Shown one piece after another: positions 5,537 through 12,137 of a stretch of DNA of 12,137 nt; positions within the stretch are counted from its first letter, which is position 1, and every line of letters starts with the position of its first letter. This stretch comes from CAYJLW01 sp964370965. Lineage in GTDB: Bacteria; Actinomycetota; Acidimicrobiia; UBA2766. Location of the stretch: the NCBI GenBank assembly GCA_964370965.1, contig CAYJLW010000104.1, positions 1 through 12,137 on the forward strand, given 5' to 3'. The translations under genes were made by a program, and so were the position numbers. The notes beneath the pieces were generated by a model that was not told the DNA's origin, searched no databases, and was given only the letters and a program-made list of their open reading frames with translations.

Positions 5537-6707
5537 ACGGAAGCGGAGCAGTCGTCATGCGGCGCATGTGCACGTTCAGGAGGAGACCGACGAGGATGCA
5601 GGTCGTGATCAGGGACGACCCGCCGTAGCTCACGAGAGGGAGCGTGACCCCTGTGACGGGCATGATCCCCATCGTGACCCCGACGTTCAGGAACGCCTGG
5701 AAGGCGATGACTGCGGTGACGCCCGTGGCCACGAGTGTGCCGTAGAAGTCACGGGACAGCACGGCTATCCGGAATCCCCGCCAGACGAGGAGGGCGAAGA
5801 GCAACAGGAGGGTGACAGCACCCACGAAGCCGAGCTCCTCGCCCACAGCGGAGAAGATGAAGTCGGTCTGCTGCTCGGGAACGTAGGCGAGGTTCGTCTG
5901 GGACCCCTTCAGCAGGCCCTTGCCGGTGAGGCCCCCGGAGCCGATCGCCGTCTGGCTCTGCAGGAGGTTGTAGCCGGTGCGCTTGGCGTCGCCGCTGGGG
6001 TCCATGAAGGCGGTGAGGCGGGCCTTCTGGTAGTCCTTCACGAAACCGAGCTGGAAGGCTCCCACGATGCCGATGACCCCGACGGCGGCGAGGATCACGA
6101 GGTGGCGGGGGCGGGCTCCGGCCACGAGGAGGATCGCCAGCACCGTGGCGGTGTAGACCATCGCCGACCCCAGGTCGGGCTGCAGGGCGAGGAGCCCCAT
6201 GGGCGCCAAGGCCAGGACCACGACGCGCACGAAACGGGCGCTGTCGAGGTCGCCCTTGCCGGTGGCGGCCACCGAGGCGAGCAGGAGCACGAGCACAGGT
6301 TTGGCGTATTCGGCGGGCTGGATCTGGAACGGCCCGATCGCGAACCACCCGCTCGCCCCGTTCACCTCCGTTCCCAGAGGGCTGAGCACGGCCACGAAGG
6401 CGAGGAGGGCCGCGGCGTACATCAGGGGCGCCCACCCCTGGTAGCGGCGGTAGTCCAAGAGCACGACGGCCGCCAGGACGACGAGGCCGATCGCCGCCCA
6501 CATGAGCTGGCGCTCGAGGAGGTAGTCGGGGCTCGCGCCCGCCGCCTCGAGCTTGCGGTACGACGCCGAGTACACCATGACGCAGCCGAATGCGATCAGG
6601 GCGAGGACTGCGCAGAGGAGCATCGGGTCGAGATGGCGCAACGGTGACGCGGACGCCGACCGGGCGGAGAGGCGCCGGGCCCCGGGGACGGCACTGAGGG
6701 TGCTCAT
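5535..6707 (-). CDS. rodA: Peptidoglycan glycosyltransferase RodA (SEDS family)
   Basis: A 390-residue membrane protein with about ten hydrophobic segments starting near residue 29. It polymerises lipid II into glycan strands for side-wall growth and works with PBP2. Family signatures are present: QPAEYAKP at 130-137, LQPDLGSA at 175-182 with the essential Asp at D178, PEQQTDFIFSAVGEELGF at 277-294, and PLVSYGGSSL at 357-366. The location just after the class B PBP of the elongasome, and the mre genes upstream, favour RodA over the closely related FtsW. The ATG at 6707-6705 overlaps the last base of the mrdA stop (TGATG), so translation is probably coupled. It is the last gene of the cluster. 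The next sequence is the palindrome-rich spacer and then the convergent sulfatase-like operon, where related genomes would continue to the radical SAM gene. Confidence 0.95.
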   Translation of the reverse strand: MSTLSAVPGARRLSARSASASPLRHLDPMLLCAVLALIAFGCVMVYSASYRKLEAAGASPDYLLERQLMWAAIGLVVLAAVVLLDYRRYQGWAPLMYAAALLAFVAVLSPLGTEVNGASGWFAIGPFQIQPAEYAKPVLVLLLASVAATGKGDLDSARFVRVVVLALAPMGLLALQPDLGSAMVYTATVLAILLVAGARPRHLVILAAVGVIGIVGAFQLGFVKDYQKARLTAFMDPSGDAKRTGYNLLQSQTAIGSGGLTGKGLLKGSQTNLAYVPEQQTDFIFSAVGEELGFVGAVTLLLLFALLVWRGFRIAVLSRDFYGTLVATGVTAVIAFQAFLNVGVTMGIMPVTGVTLPLVSYGGSSLITTCILVGLLLNVHMRRMTTAPLP

Positions 6708-8785
6708 CAGTCCGTCACCGCCCCGGCCACGACGCCTTTGCTCTCGATCCCGAAGATCCGCTCGTAGATCCGCCTCGCCACGGGCGCCGCCGTGGATCCT
6801 CCGTGGCCGCCCTCCTCGATGACGACGGCGACGACATAGCGGGGGTCGGTCGCCGGCGCGAAGGACACGAACCAGGCGAAGTCCTGTCGCTTGCCCGCCT
6901 CGGCGGTGCCGGTCTTGCCCGCCACCGGGAACTGGCCGTGGGGATACCCGTCGAACGCTGCCTTCGCCGTCCCCTCCGTGACGACCCCCTGGAGGGCCTT
7001 CGCCATGAGGCCGAGGATGCTGCGGTCGACGGGGAGGCGGCCCAGCTCCTGGGGCGGCACGCCGCGCACGACACGACCGGACTGGGTCTGGACCCGGTCC
7101 ACGACGTGGGGCTGATAGAGCGTGCCTCCGTTCGCTATGGCCGCGTACAGGACGGCCATCTGGAGAGGCGTCACGAGGACGTCCCCTTGACCGATCGACA
7201 TGTTCACGGAGTCACCGGCGTACCAACGGGGGTCGGGGAAGGCCGCCGGGTTGGCATTGTGCACGGCCCGCTTCCAGTTCTCGTCAGGGACCCTGCCGGG
7301 CGTCTCGCCGGGCACGTCGATGCCGGTGCGCTCCCCGAGATGCACCTTGCGGGCCGTGTCGGCGAGATAGTCGGCCTTCGAGAGCTGCTTGTAGAGGTTG
7401 TATCCGAGGGCGTAGTAGTAGACGTCCACGGACTCCACGAGGGACTTGCGCAGGTCGGTGGCCCCGTGACCCCCGGGCTTCCAGTCCCGGAACTTGCGGT
7501 TGCCCACCTGGTAGTAGGGCCCGGCAGCGATGGTGGTCTTCGGCGAGATGAACCCGTGGGCGAGCGCCGCCATCGCGGTGACGACCTTGAACGTGGAGCC
7601 GGGGGCGTACTGCCCCTGGACCGCCCGGTTGTTCATCGGGTACTGGTTCGCCGGGTCGTTCAGGACCTTCCAGACGTCGGTGGGTATCCCCCCCACGAAC
7701 TGCGCCGGGTCGTAGGCGGGGTTCGACGCCATGGCGACGACGCCGCCCGTGTTCGGGTCGAGGACGACCACGGCGCCGGCACCCGCCCTGTATGTCGTGT
7801 TCGTGTTCTTGTCGAACTGCGTGCGAGCAGCGGCGAGGCCCTCCTGGAGCGACGTCTCGGTGATGCGCTGCACGAGCGGGTCGAGGGTGAGGCGGACGTC
7901 GTCGCCCTGCTGGGGGGGTTGCTCCCCGAGCGTGCGCAGGAGGCGGCCCACGGCGTTCACCTCGAGCTTGCGGATCCCGGGGTCCCCCCTGAGGTCTTTC
8001 TCGTACGTGGACTCCGAGCCGGAACGGCCGATCGAATCCCCGAGGCGGTAGTCCTTGTTGCGGGCGAGATCCTCCTGGTTCGTCTCACCCACGTAGCCCA
8101 GGACGTGCGGAGCGAGCGTGGGACAGGTCTCGGGCTCGGCGGGGCACTCCGAGTGCTGAGGATAGACCCGCACGGGCCGCAGGACGGGCACGACGCCCGG
8201 GAAGTCCTCCTGGTGCTCCCGGATGTAGGCCACGGTCGCCTGCGGGACGTCGTCGGCGACGGGGATGGCGTCGATCGGCGAACCCTTCGGGTACTTGATG
8301 CGCTTCTCGATGTCGGCCTTGGGGAGGTTCAGAAGAGCGGAGAGGCGCGTGACGACCCGGCTGCGGACCGCGGGCTTGGTGAGCTCGGTGAGCTCCACTC
8401 CGACCGACAGGGACACGCGGTTGTCGACGAGGATGCTCCCGTCGGCGGCAAGGATCCGCCCTCTCGGCGCCTCGTCACGGGCGAAGCGCACCCGGTTCGA
8501 GTTGGCCTCCCCCGCGAAACGCGCGTGATCGAGAACCTGGAGATACCAGAGGCGGGCGACGACAGTGAGGCCCAGAGCCATGCAGACCGCGACGAGGATC
8601 CGCAGGCGGAGCCGCGCTCCCGCCTCCTCACCGGCGGGGCCCACACCGCTCGGCTCGGCCTTGGGCCGCTCACCGCGGCTCCTGCCGGTGTCGAACTTGA
8701 GGCGCGTCCTGTCGCGCTTCGGAGCCCGGGAGAAGTCGTCACGGCGCCACACGCGCCGCCGGCGGCGGCGTTCCAGGAGCTTCAC
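6707..8785 (-). CDS. mrdA: Penicillin-binding protein 2, elongasome transpeptidase
   Basis: A 692-residue class B PBP that cross-links peptidoglycan with RodA. One transmembrane segment lies at about 62-80. The dimerisation/pedestal domain follows (RGRILAADGSILVDN at 108-122). The transpeptidase domain has SxxK at S397-T-F-K400, SxD in the SxN position at S452-V-D454 (common in this family), and KTGT at 624-627. The N-terminal cytoplasmic tail of about 60 residues is unusually long and very basic (RRRRRRVWRR near the start). C214 and C221 in the outer domain could form a disulphide. The start is GTG at 8785-8783, overlapping the mreD stop as GTGA. The stop shares one base with the rodA start. 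Confidence 0.94.
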   Translation of the reverse strand: MKLLERRRRRRVWRRDDFSRAPKRDRTRLKFDTGRSRGERPKAEPSGVGPAGEEAGARLRLRILVAVCMALGLTVVARLWYLQVLDHARFAGEANSNRVRFARDEAPRGRILAADGSILVDNRVSLSVGVELTELTKPAVRSRVVTRLSALLNLPKADIEKRIKYPKGSPIDAIPVADDVPQATVAYIREHQEDFPGVVPVLRPVRVYPQHSECPAEPETCPTLAPHVLGYVGETNQEDLARNKDYRLGDSIGRSGSESTYEKDLRGDPGIRKLEVNAVGRLLRTLGEQPPQQGDDVRLTLDPLVQRITETSLQEGLAAARTQFDKNTNTTYRAGAGAVVVLDPNTGGVVAMASNPAYDPAQFVGGIPTDVWKVLNDPANQYPMNNRAVQGQYAPGSTFKVVTAMAALAHGFISPKTTIAAGPYYQVGNRKFRDWKPGGHGATDLRKSLVESVDVYYYALGYNLYKQLSKADYLADTARKVHLGERTGIDVPGETPGRVPDENWKRAVHNANPAAFPDPRWYAGDSVNMSIGQGDVLVTPLQMAVLYAAIANGGTLYQPHVVDRVQTQSGRVVRGVPPQELGRLPVDRSILGLMAKALQGVVTEGTAKAAFDGYPHGQFPVAGKTGTAEAGKRQDFAWFVSFAPATDPRYVVAVVIEEGGHGGSTAAPVARRIYERIFGIESKGVVAGAVTD

Positions 8786-9318
8786 GCCGCCTCCCTACGC
8801 TCGCCGAGCAGGCGCCGCAGCGCGGGGAGGAAGACGGCGGCGAGACTGGCCGTGTAGAACGCGCCCAGCACGAGCGTCTGCATCGAGAGCGCCCGGCTCC
8901 CCTGGCCGAGAAGGAACGCGAGCAGGAGCACGAACGCCTGCCCGACGAGCGTGCCGGCGAAGACGACGCCGATCGGCGCCAGCGGCCCCTTGGGGAAGAG
9001 GCGGCCCAGCGCCGCCACGGTGTAGCCCACGAGCGTGTACGCCAGTGCGGAAATGCCGAGAGGGAGGACGCCGGCGAGGTCCTGCAGGAGACCGGCGGCG
9101 AAGCCCACGGCGGCACCCACCTCCGGCTCGCTCTCGAGAGCGACCCCGATCGTGACGAGCAGCAGGAGATCCGGCAGCGCCCCGAAGAGCGGGAGGCGCG
9201 CGAAGAGCGACGTCTGCAGGGCCACCCCGAGGAGCAGCACGAGGGGGATCACCACCCATCGCCGCAAGACGCTTCCTTCCCTTCCGGCCCCGACTCCGGT
9301 TGCCAGCGCTGCCATCAT
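8782..9318 (-). CDS. mreD: Rod shape-determining protein MreD
   Basis: A 178-residue hydrophobic protein with about five or six membrane spans between residues 21 and 165. MreD is an inner-membrane partner of MreC in the elongasome and is poorly conserved at sequence level. The assignment rests on size, hydrophobic profile, the FGALPDLLLLVTIGVAL and GFAAGLLQDL segments, and its place between mreC and mrdA. The start is ATG at 9318-9316, overlapping the mreC stop (ATGA), with a second ATG directly after it. The reading frame runs on well upstream inside mreC, but that extension is antisense-like noise. The stop overlaps the GTG start of mrdA. Confidence 0.88.
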   Translation of the reverse strand: MMAALATGVGAGREGSVLRRWVVIPLVLLLGVALQTSLFARLPLFGALPDLLLLVTIGVALESEPEVGAAVGFAAGLLQDLAGVLPLGISALAYTLVGYTVAALGRLFPKGPLAPIGVVFAGTLVGQAFVLLLAFLLGQGSRALSMQTLVLGAFYTASLAAVFLPALRRLLGERREAA

Positions 9319-10148
9319 CCTGCCGGAGGCGTCCACAGCAGGACCGACACGAAGTCGGCCCTCGTGGCATTCCCCAGCGGATCGACCGTGGCGGAGAGGA
9401 CGAGGCCCGTCTTGTTCTTCTTCACGGCCCGCACACGCCCCACAGGGACGTCGGCGGGGAACCGGCTGCCCTCGAAACCGGACGTGACGAGGACGTCGCC
9501 CCGGCGGAGGTCGGCACTGGCGTCCACCAGTTCGAGGCGCAGCGGTTCGCGACCCTGGCCGGAGACGACACCCGTGACGCCCGAGCGCACGTCGCGCACA
9601 CCCACGGACGACGCCGGGTCGGTGGCGAGGATCACCTTGGCGCCCCTCGACGTGGCGTCGGTCACTCGCCCCACGAGCCCGGCGTTGCTGACGACGGGGT
9701 TGCCGTCGGCGATGCCGTTCTTGGTCCCGGCGGCAATCGAGATCGTCCACTCGAAGTTCGTCGCCCGCACGCTCGCGACACGGGCCGTGACGGCGTCGAG
9801 CTTCTGGGGGTTGGCGAGGTTGACGAGCTCGCGCAGCTCTGCGTTCTCCCGGGTCGCCCGGGCGGCATCGAGCTTCTGGCGGCGCAACTCCTCCACCTCT
9901 TTGCGGAGCTGTTCGTTCTCCGCACGCAGAGAACCGGCGTTGAAGATCCCGGAGACGAACTGCCCCACGGGACGCGTGACAGCCCCGACGACAGACTCGA
10001 CCGGGCGCACCATCTCCAGGAGGATCTTGCGCAGCGTCGAGGAAGACGCCCCGTCGCGGAAGTCGGTCGAGATCATGATCAGCGACACCGCCAGCAGGAC
10101 GATGAGCACAACCCTGCGGCGGGCGGCGCGGCGCCGGTATATCGCCAT
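9315..10148 (-). CDS. mreC: Cell shape-determining protein MreC
   Basis: A 277-residue protein with an N-terminal basic stretch and one membrane anchor at about 13-28. A coiled coil follows at about 72-110 (SLRAENEQLRKEVEELRRQK), then the MreC beta-barrel domain from about 118 on, with NPVVSNAGLVGRV at 150-162 and the GDVLVTSGFEG-x-FPADVPVG region at 217-237. MreC links the MreB filament and MreD to PBP2 in the envelope. The start chosen is ATG at 10148-10146, 11 bases after the mreB stop. The preceding bases are C-rich with no Shine-Dalgarno, so reinitiation after mreB is likely. An ATG at 10220, inside mreB, would add 24 residues and is less probable. Confidence 0.92.
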   Translation of the reverse strand: MAIYRRRAARRRVVLIVLLAVSLIMISTDFRDGASSSTLRKILLEMVRPVESVVGAVTRPVGQFVSGIFNAGSLRAENEQLRKEVEELRRQKLDAARATRENAELRELVNLANPQKLDAVTARVASVRATNFEWTISIAAGTKNGIADGNPVVSNAGLVGRVTDATSRGAKVILATDPASSVGVRDVRSGVTGVVSGQGREPLRLELVDASADLRRGDVLVTSGFEGSRFPADVPVGRVRAVKKNKTGLVLSATVDPLGNATRADFVSVLLWTPPAG

Positions 10149-10159
10149 GTCGGCGGGGG

Positions 10160-11191
10160 TCAGTTCGGGCCGGTGGAGGAGATGAGAACCTGCTTGAGCG
10201 CTTCGAACTCTTCGAGGCACTGCCCGGACCCGATGGCCACGGCGTGAAGCGGCGACTCGGCGACGTGGATCGGCATGCCGGTCTCGTGGGCGAGTCGGCG
10301 GTCGAGGCCCTTGAGGAGGGCGCCCCCGCCGGTGAGGACGATGCCCTTCTCCATGATGTCCGCGGCAAGTTCAGGCGGCGTCTTGTCGAGCGTGACCTTG
10401 ACAGCGTCGACGATCTGGGCGACGGGCTCCTCGAGAGCGTGGCGGATCTCTTCGGTGGTGACGATGATCGTCTTCGGGAGACCCGTGACGAGGTCACGGC
10501 CACGGATCTCGGCCCGGGGCTCGTCGGTGGCCGGGAACGCCGAGCCGATCGCGATCTTGATCTCCTCGGACGTGCGCTCCCCGAGCGCCAGGGAGTACTC
10601 CTTCTTCACGTAGTTGATGATCGCCTCGTCGAGCTCGTCGCCTCCGATTCGGATGGACTCGGACGTGACGATGCCGCCGAGGGAGATGACCGCGACCTCG
10701 GTCGTACCCCCGCCGATGTCGACGACCATGTTCCCGGCAGGCTCGTGCACGGGGAGGCCGGAGCCGATCGCCGCCGCCATGGGCTCCTCGATGATGTAGG
10801 CCCGGCGGGCCCCGGCCTGGAGGGCGGACTCCTCGACGGCCCGCTGCTCCACCTGTGTGATGCCGGACGGCACGCAGATCACGATCCTGGGCTTCTGCCA
10901 GCGGCTCTGCTGCACCTTCTGGATGAAGTAGCGCAGCATCTTCTCGGTGATACCGAAATCGGCGATGACGCCGTCGCGCAGAGGCCGGATGGCCTGGATG
11001 TGGCTGGGCGTACGCCCGATCATGCGTTTCGCCTCGGAGCCGACGGCGAGCGGCCGGCCGTCACGCGTGTTTATGGCCACCACGGACGGCTCGTTCAGCA
11101 CGATGCCGCGGCCACGCACGTACACGAGCGTGTTGGCGGTGCCGAGGTCGACCGCCATGTCTCGCCCGAAGAACTGACTGAAGGTGCCCAT
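10160..11191 (-). CDS. mreB: Rod shape-determining protein MreB, actin homologue
   Basis: A 343-residue cytoplasmic protein that forms membrane-bound filaments organising the elongation machinery. The actin-fold ATP-binding motifs are all visible: phosphate 1 DLGTANT at 15-21, IEEPMAAAIG at 134-143, phosphate 2 DIGGGTTE at 158-165, and adenosine motif LTGGGALLKG at 286-295. Length and sequence are typical. The start is ATG at 11191-11189 with a good Shine-Dalgarno GGGAGG at 11201-11196, five bases upstream of the ATG. This is the first gene of the mreBCD-mrdA-rodA unit and has a candidate promoter about 30 bases upstream. Confidence 0.97.
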   Translation of the reverse strand: MGTFSQFFGRDMAVDLGTANTLVYVRGRGIVLNEPSVVAINTRDGRPLAVGSEAKRMIGRTPSHIQAIRPLRDGVIADFGITEKMLRYFIQKVQQSRWQKPRIVICVPSGITQVEQRAVEESALQAGARRAYIIEEPMAAAIGSGLPVHEPAGNMVVDIGGGTTEVAVISLGGIVTSESIRIGGDELDEAIINYVKKEYSLALGERTSEEIKIAIGSAFPATDEPRAEIRGRDLVTGLPKTIIVTTEEIRHALEEPVAQIVDAVKVTLDKTPPELAADIMEKGIVLTGGGALLKGLDRRLAHETGMPIHVAESPLHAVAIGSGQCLEEFEALKQVLISSTGPN

Positions 11192-11221
11192 GTCGCCTCC
11201 CGGGCTCCGGCGATTCGCCGA

Positions 11222-11227
11222 AGCCTA
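11222..11227 (-). promoter_or_regulatory. Candidate -10 element of the mreB operon
   Basis: TAGGCT on the minus strand fits the actinobacterial TAnnnT pattern and lies 30 bases before the mreB ATG, leaving a leader that holds the strong GGGAGG ribosome-binding site. No convincing -35 is seen 16-19 bases upstream. The lead gene therefore differs from the DUF3467 gene and the first sulfatase-like gene, whose promoters suggest leaderless mRNAs. Confidence 0.4.
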
Positions 11228-11284
11228 GCGTGCTCGTCGCCCGCGGCTGGGGGACAGTTGCCGCAGAGCGGGGCTCTTGATTCG

Positions 11285-11320
11285 TGCCGGATTCCGGCAG
11301 GCCGGGTGAGTACCCACCCG
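11285..11320 (-). terminator. Tandem hairpins downstream of ndk
   Basis: After the ndk stop come two hairpins: CGGGTG (11303-11308) with CACCCG (11315-11320), and TGCCGG (11285-11290), loop ATT, CCGGCA (11294-11299). They lie in the 134-base gap between ndk and mreB and could end ndk transcription. There is no T-run, so this would be the T-poor kind of terminator usual in high-GC actinobacteria. It remains a weak call. Confidence 0.35.
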
Positions 11321-11325
11321 TGAAG

Positions 11326-11742
11326 CTACAAGTCTTCTAGATCGGGGAAGAAGAGCGCAATTTCGCGGGCGGCGGACTCCGGGGAGTCCGAGCCGTGCAC
11401 GAGGTTCTCGGTGACCACCGTGGCGAGGTCCCCCCGGATGCTCCCCGGTGCAGACTGGGCGGGGTCGGTGACACCCATCATCGTGCGCACCGCTTCGACC
11501 GCCTTGCGGCCCTCGAGGACCAGGGCCACCAGGGGGCCCCCGGTGATGAACTCCACGAGCTCGCCGAAGAACGGCTTCTCCGCGTGCTCCGCGTAGTGAG
11601 CCTTGGCGGTGCCTTCGTCGAGCGCCCGCAGCTCCATGGCGGCGATCCGGAAGCCCTTGCGTTCGAAACGGCCCACGACCTCGCCCACCAGGCCGCGGCG
11701 GACGCCGTCGGGCTTCACGAGGACCAGGGTGCGCTCAGACAT
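11326..11742 (-). CDS. ndk: Nucleoside diphosphate kinase
   Basis: A 138-residue cytoplasmic enzyme that transfers the gamma-phosphate of ATP to nucleoside diphosphates through a phosphohistidine. The active-site His is H116 in NLVHGSDSPESAAREI. Other conserved residues visible are K10 (LVKPDG), R86 (VRTMMG) and R103 (SIRGD). Length is that of the bacterial family. The start is ATG at 11742-11740 with a GGAG ribosome-binding site about five bases upstream. An upstream in-frame start at 11823 would add 27 residues absent from the family and run into the divergent gene. It lies directly ahead of mreB, the common actinobacterial order. Confidence 0.97.
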   Translation of the reverse strand: MSERTLVLVKPDGVRRGLVGEVVGRFERKGFRIAAMELRALDEGTAKAHYAEHAEKPFFGELVEFITGGPLVALVLEGRKAVEAVRTMMGVTDPAQSAPGSIRGDLATVVTENLVHGSDSPESAAREIALFFPDLEDL

Positions 11743-11799
11743 GCTCTCTCCGGGGTTCCTGAATGTGGCGCTTCTCGGCGGTGCGGACACGGGCGGGCA

Positions 11800-11809
11800 A
11801 GGGTAGCCT
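11800..11809. promoter_or_regulatory. Overlapping divergent -10 elements for ndk and the DUF3467 gene
   Basis: On the plus strand TAGCCT (11804-11809) is six bases from the ATG of the DUF3467 gene, the spacing of a leaderless actinobacterial promoter. On the minus strand TACCCT (11805-11800) overlaps it by two bases, points at ndk, and would give a leader of about 50 bases with a Shine-Dalgarno. The two would compete for one RNA polymerase site or form a symmetric bidirectional promoter. Confidence 0.45.
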
Positions 11810-11815
11810 GCGGCC

Positions 11816-12085
11816 ATGGACACCTCTGCATTCGAGAGCTCCGACGCGCCCGACGTCTACTCGGACTCCGTACGGGTGGCCTCGACGCCCTACTCGTTCA
11901 TCTTCCAGTTCGGCCTCGTGACCGAATCCCCGGGAGAGCAGAAGTCCGTCGTCACCGTCCGCATGAGTCCCCAGCACGCCTGGGTCTTCTCACGCATCCT
12001 GGCCCGCCATCTCGCCGACTACGAGTCCGGTGTCGCCCCCATCACCCTCCCCGAAGAGCTCCTGAGAGACCTCGGCCTCGAGTAG
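11816..12085 (+). CDS. DUF3467 family small protein
   Basis: An 89-residue protein that I match to DUF3467 by its pattern: a YSDSVRVASTPYSFIFQFG strand segment near residues 15-33, VVTVRMSPQHAWVFSRILARHLADYE at about 45-70, and the C-terminal LPEELLRDLGLE. The family is small, widespread in bacteria, and of unknown function. No membrane segment, signal or cofactor motif is seen. The ATG at 11816 sits six bases after a TAGCCT -10 element with no room for a Shine-Dalgarno, so the mRNA is probably leaderless. The gene is complete: its TAG stop at 12083-12085 comes one base before the terminal poly-G run. It is divergent from ndk. Confidence 0.85.
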   Translation: MDTSAFESSDAPDVYSDSVRVASTPYSFIFQFGLVTESPGEQKSVVTVRMSPQHAWVFSRILARHLADYESGVAPITLPEELLRDLGLE

Positions 12086-12086
12086 T

Positions 12087-12137
<51 letters not shown>

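Noticed and set aside
6803..8857. Long plus-strand open frame opposite mrdA
   Set aside because: Antisense shadow of a firmly identified PBP2. The composition is dominated by Gly/Val/Arg/Asp, with no family signature.
9319..10503. Upstream extension of the mreD frame through mreC into mreB
   Set aside because: Low-complexity Arg/Ser/Pro sequence in the wrong frame. MreD starts at the ATG overlapping the mreC stop.
10244..11323. Plus-strand open frame opposite mreB
   Set aside because: Antisense shadow. MreB on the other strand has every expected motif.

Overview
This is a GC-rich window from an actinobacterial chromosome. The gene order ndk, mreB, mreC, mreD, mrdA (PBP2), rodA, then a TIGR03960 radical SAM gene and its DUF2344 partner, is the classic actinobacterial elongasome neighbourhood. 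The DUF3467 gene next to ndk, the apparent leaderless starts and the codon use fit an acidimicrobial lineage, but that finer placement is inference. Both ends are nearly pure G/C homopolymer. They look like the ends of a draft contig (sequencing or assembly artefact) rather than biology.

Layout. 1-803 (-): DUF2344 / TIGR03936 protein, running off the left edge. 800-2719 (-): TIGR03960 radical SAM protein, joined to the DUF2344 gene by an ATGA overlap. 2720-2950: divergent promoter region. 2951-4384 and 4392-5324 (+): two cytoplasmic alkaline-phosphatase-superfamily ('sulfatase-like') enzymes in a two-gene operon. 5325-5534: spacer packed with palindromes. 5535-11192 region (-): the cell-shape cluster rodA, mrdA, mreD, mreC, mreB in reverse map order, with mreC/mreD, mreD/mrdA and mrdA/rodA overlapping by 1-4 bases. 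11326-11742 (-): ndk. 11816-12085 (+): DUF3467 gene, divergent from ndk. 12087-12137: poly-G.

How the genes work together. MreB filaments, MreC, MreD, the SEDS polymerase RodA and transpeptidase PBP2 form the machine that inserts peptidoglycan in the side wall. NDK supplies nucleoside triphosphates. The radical SAM/DUF2344 pair is a conserved but uncharacterised companion. The two sulfatase-like genes interrupt this otherwise conserved order on the opposite strand, next to the repeat-rich spacer, and look like an accessory insertion. Both carry Thr, not the Cys/Ser of true formylglycine sulfatases, at the predicted nucleophile position.

The most unusual signal is a family of short palindromic elements (G-run hairpin, 7-base spacer, C6T). 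Two inverted copies lie between the sulfatase operon and rodA. A third lies inside the DUF2344 gene, within an in-frame stretch of about 150 bp rich in Gly/Pro codons. This resembles protein-coding insertions of palindromic repeats.
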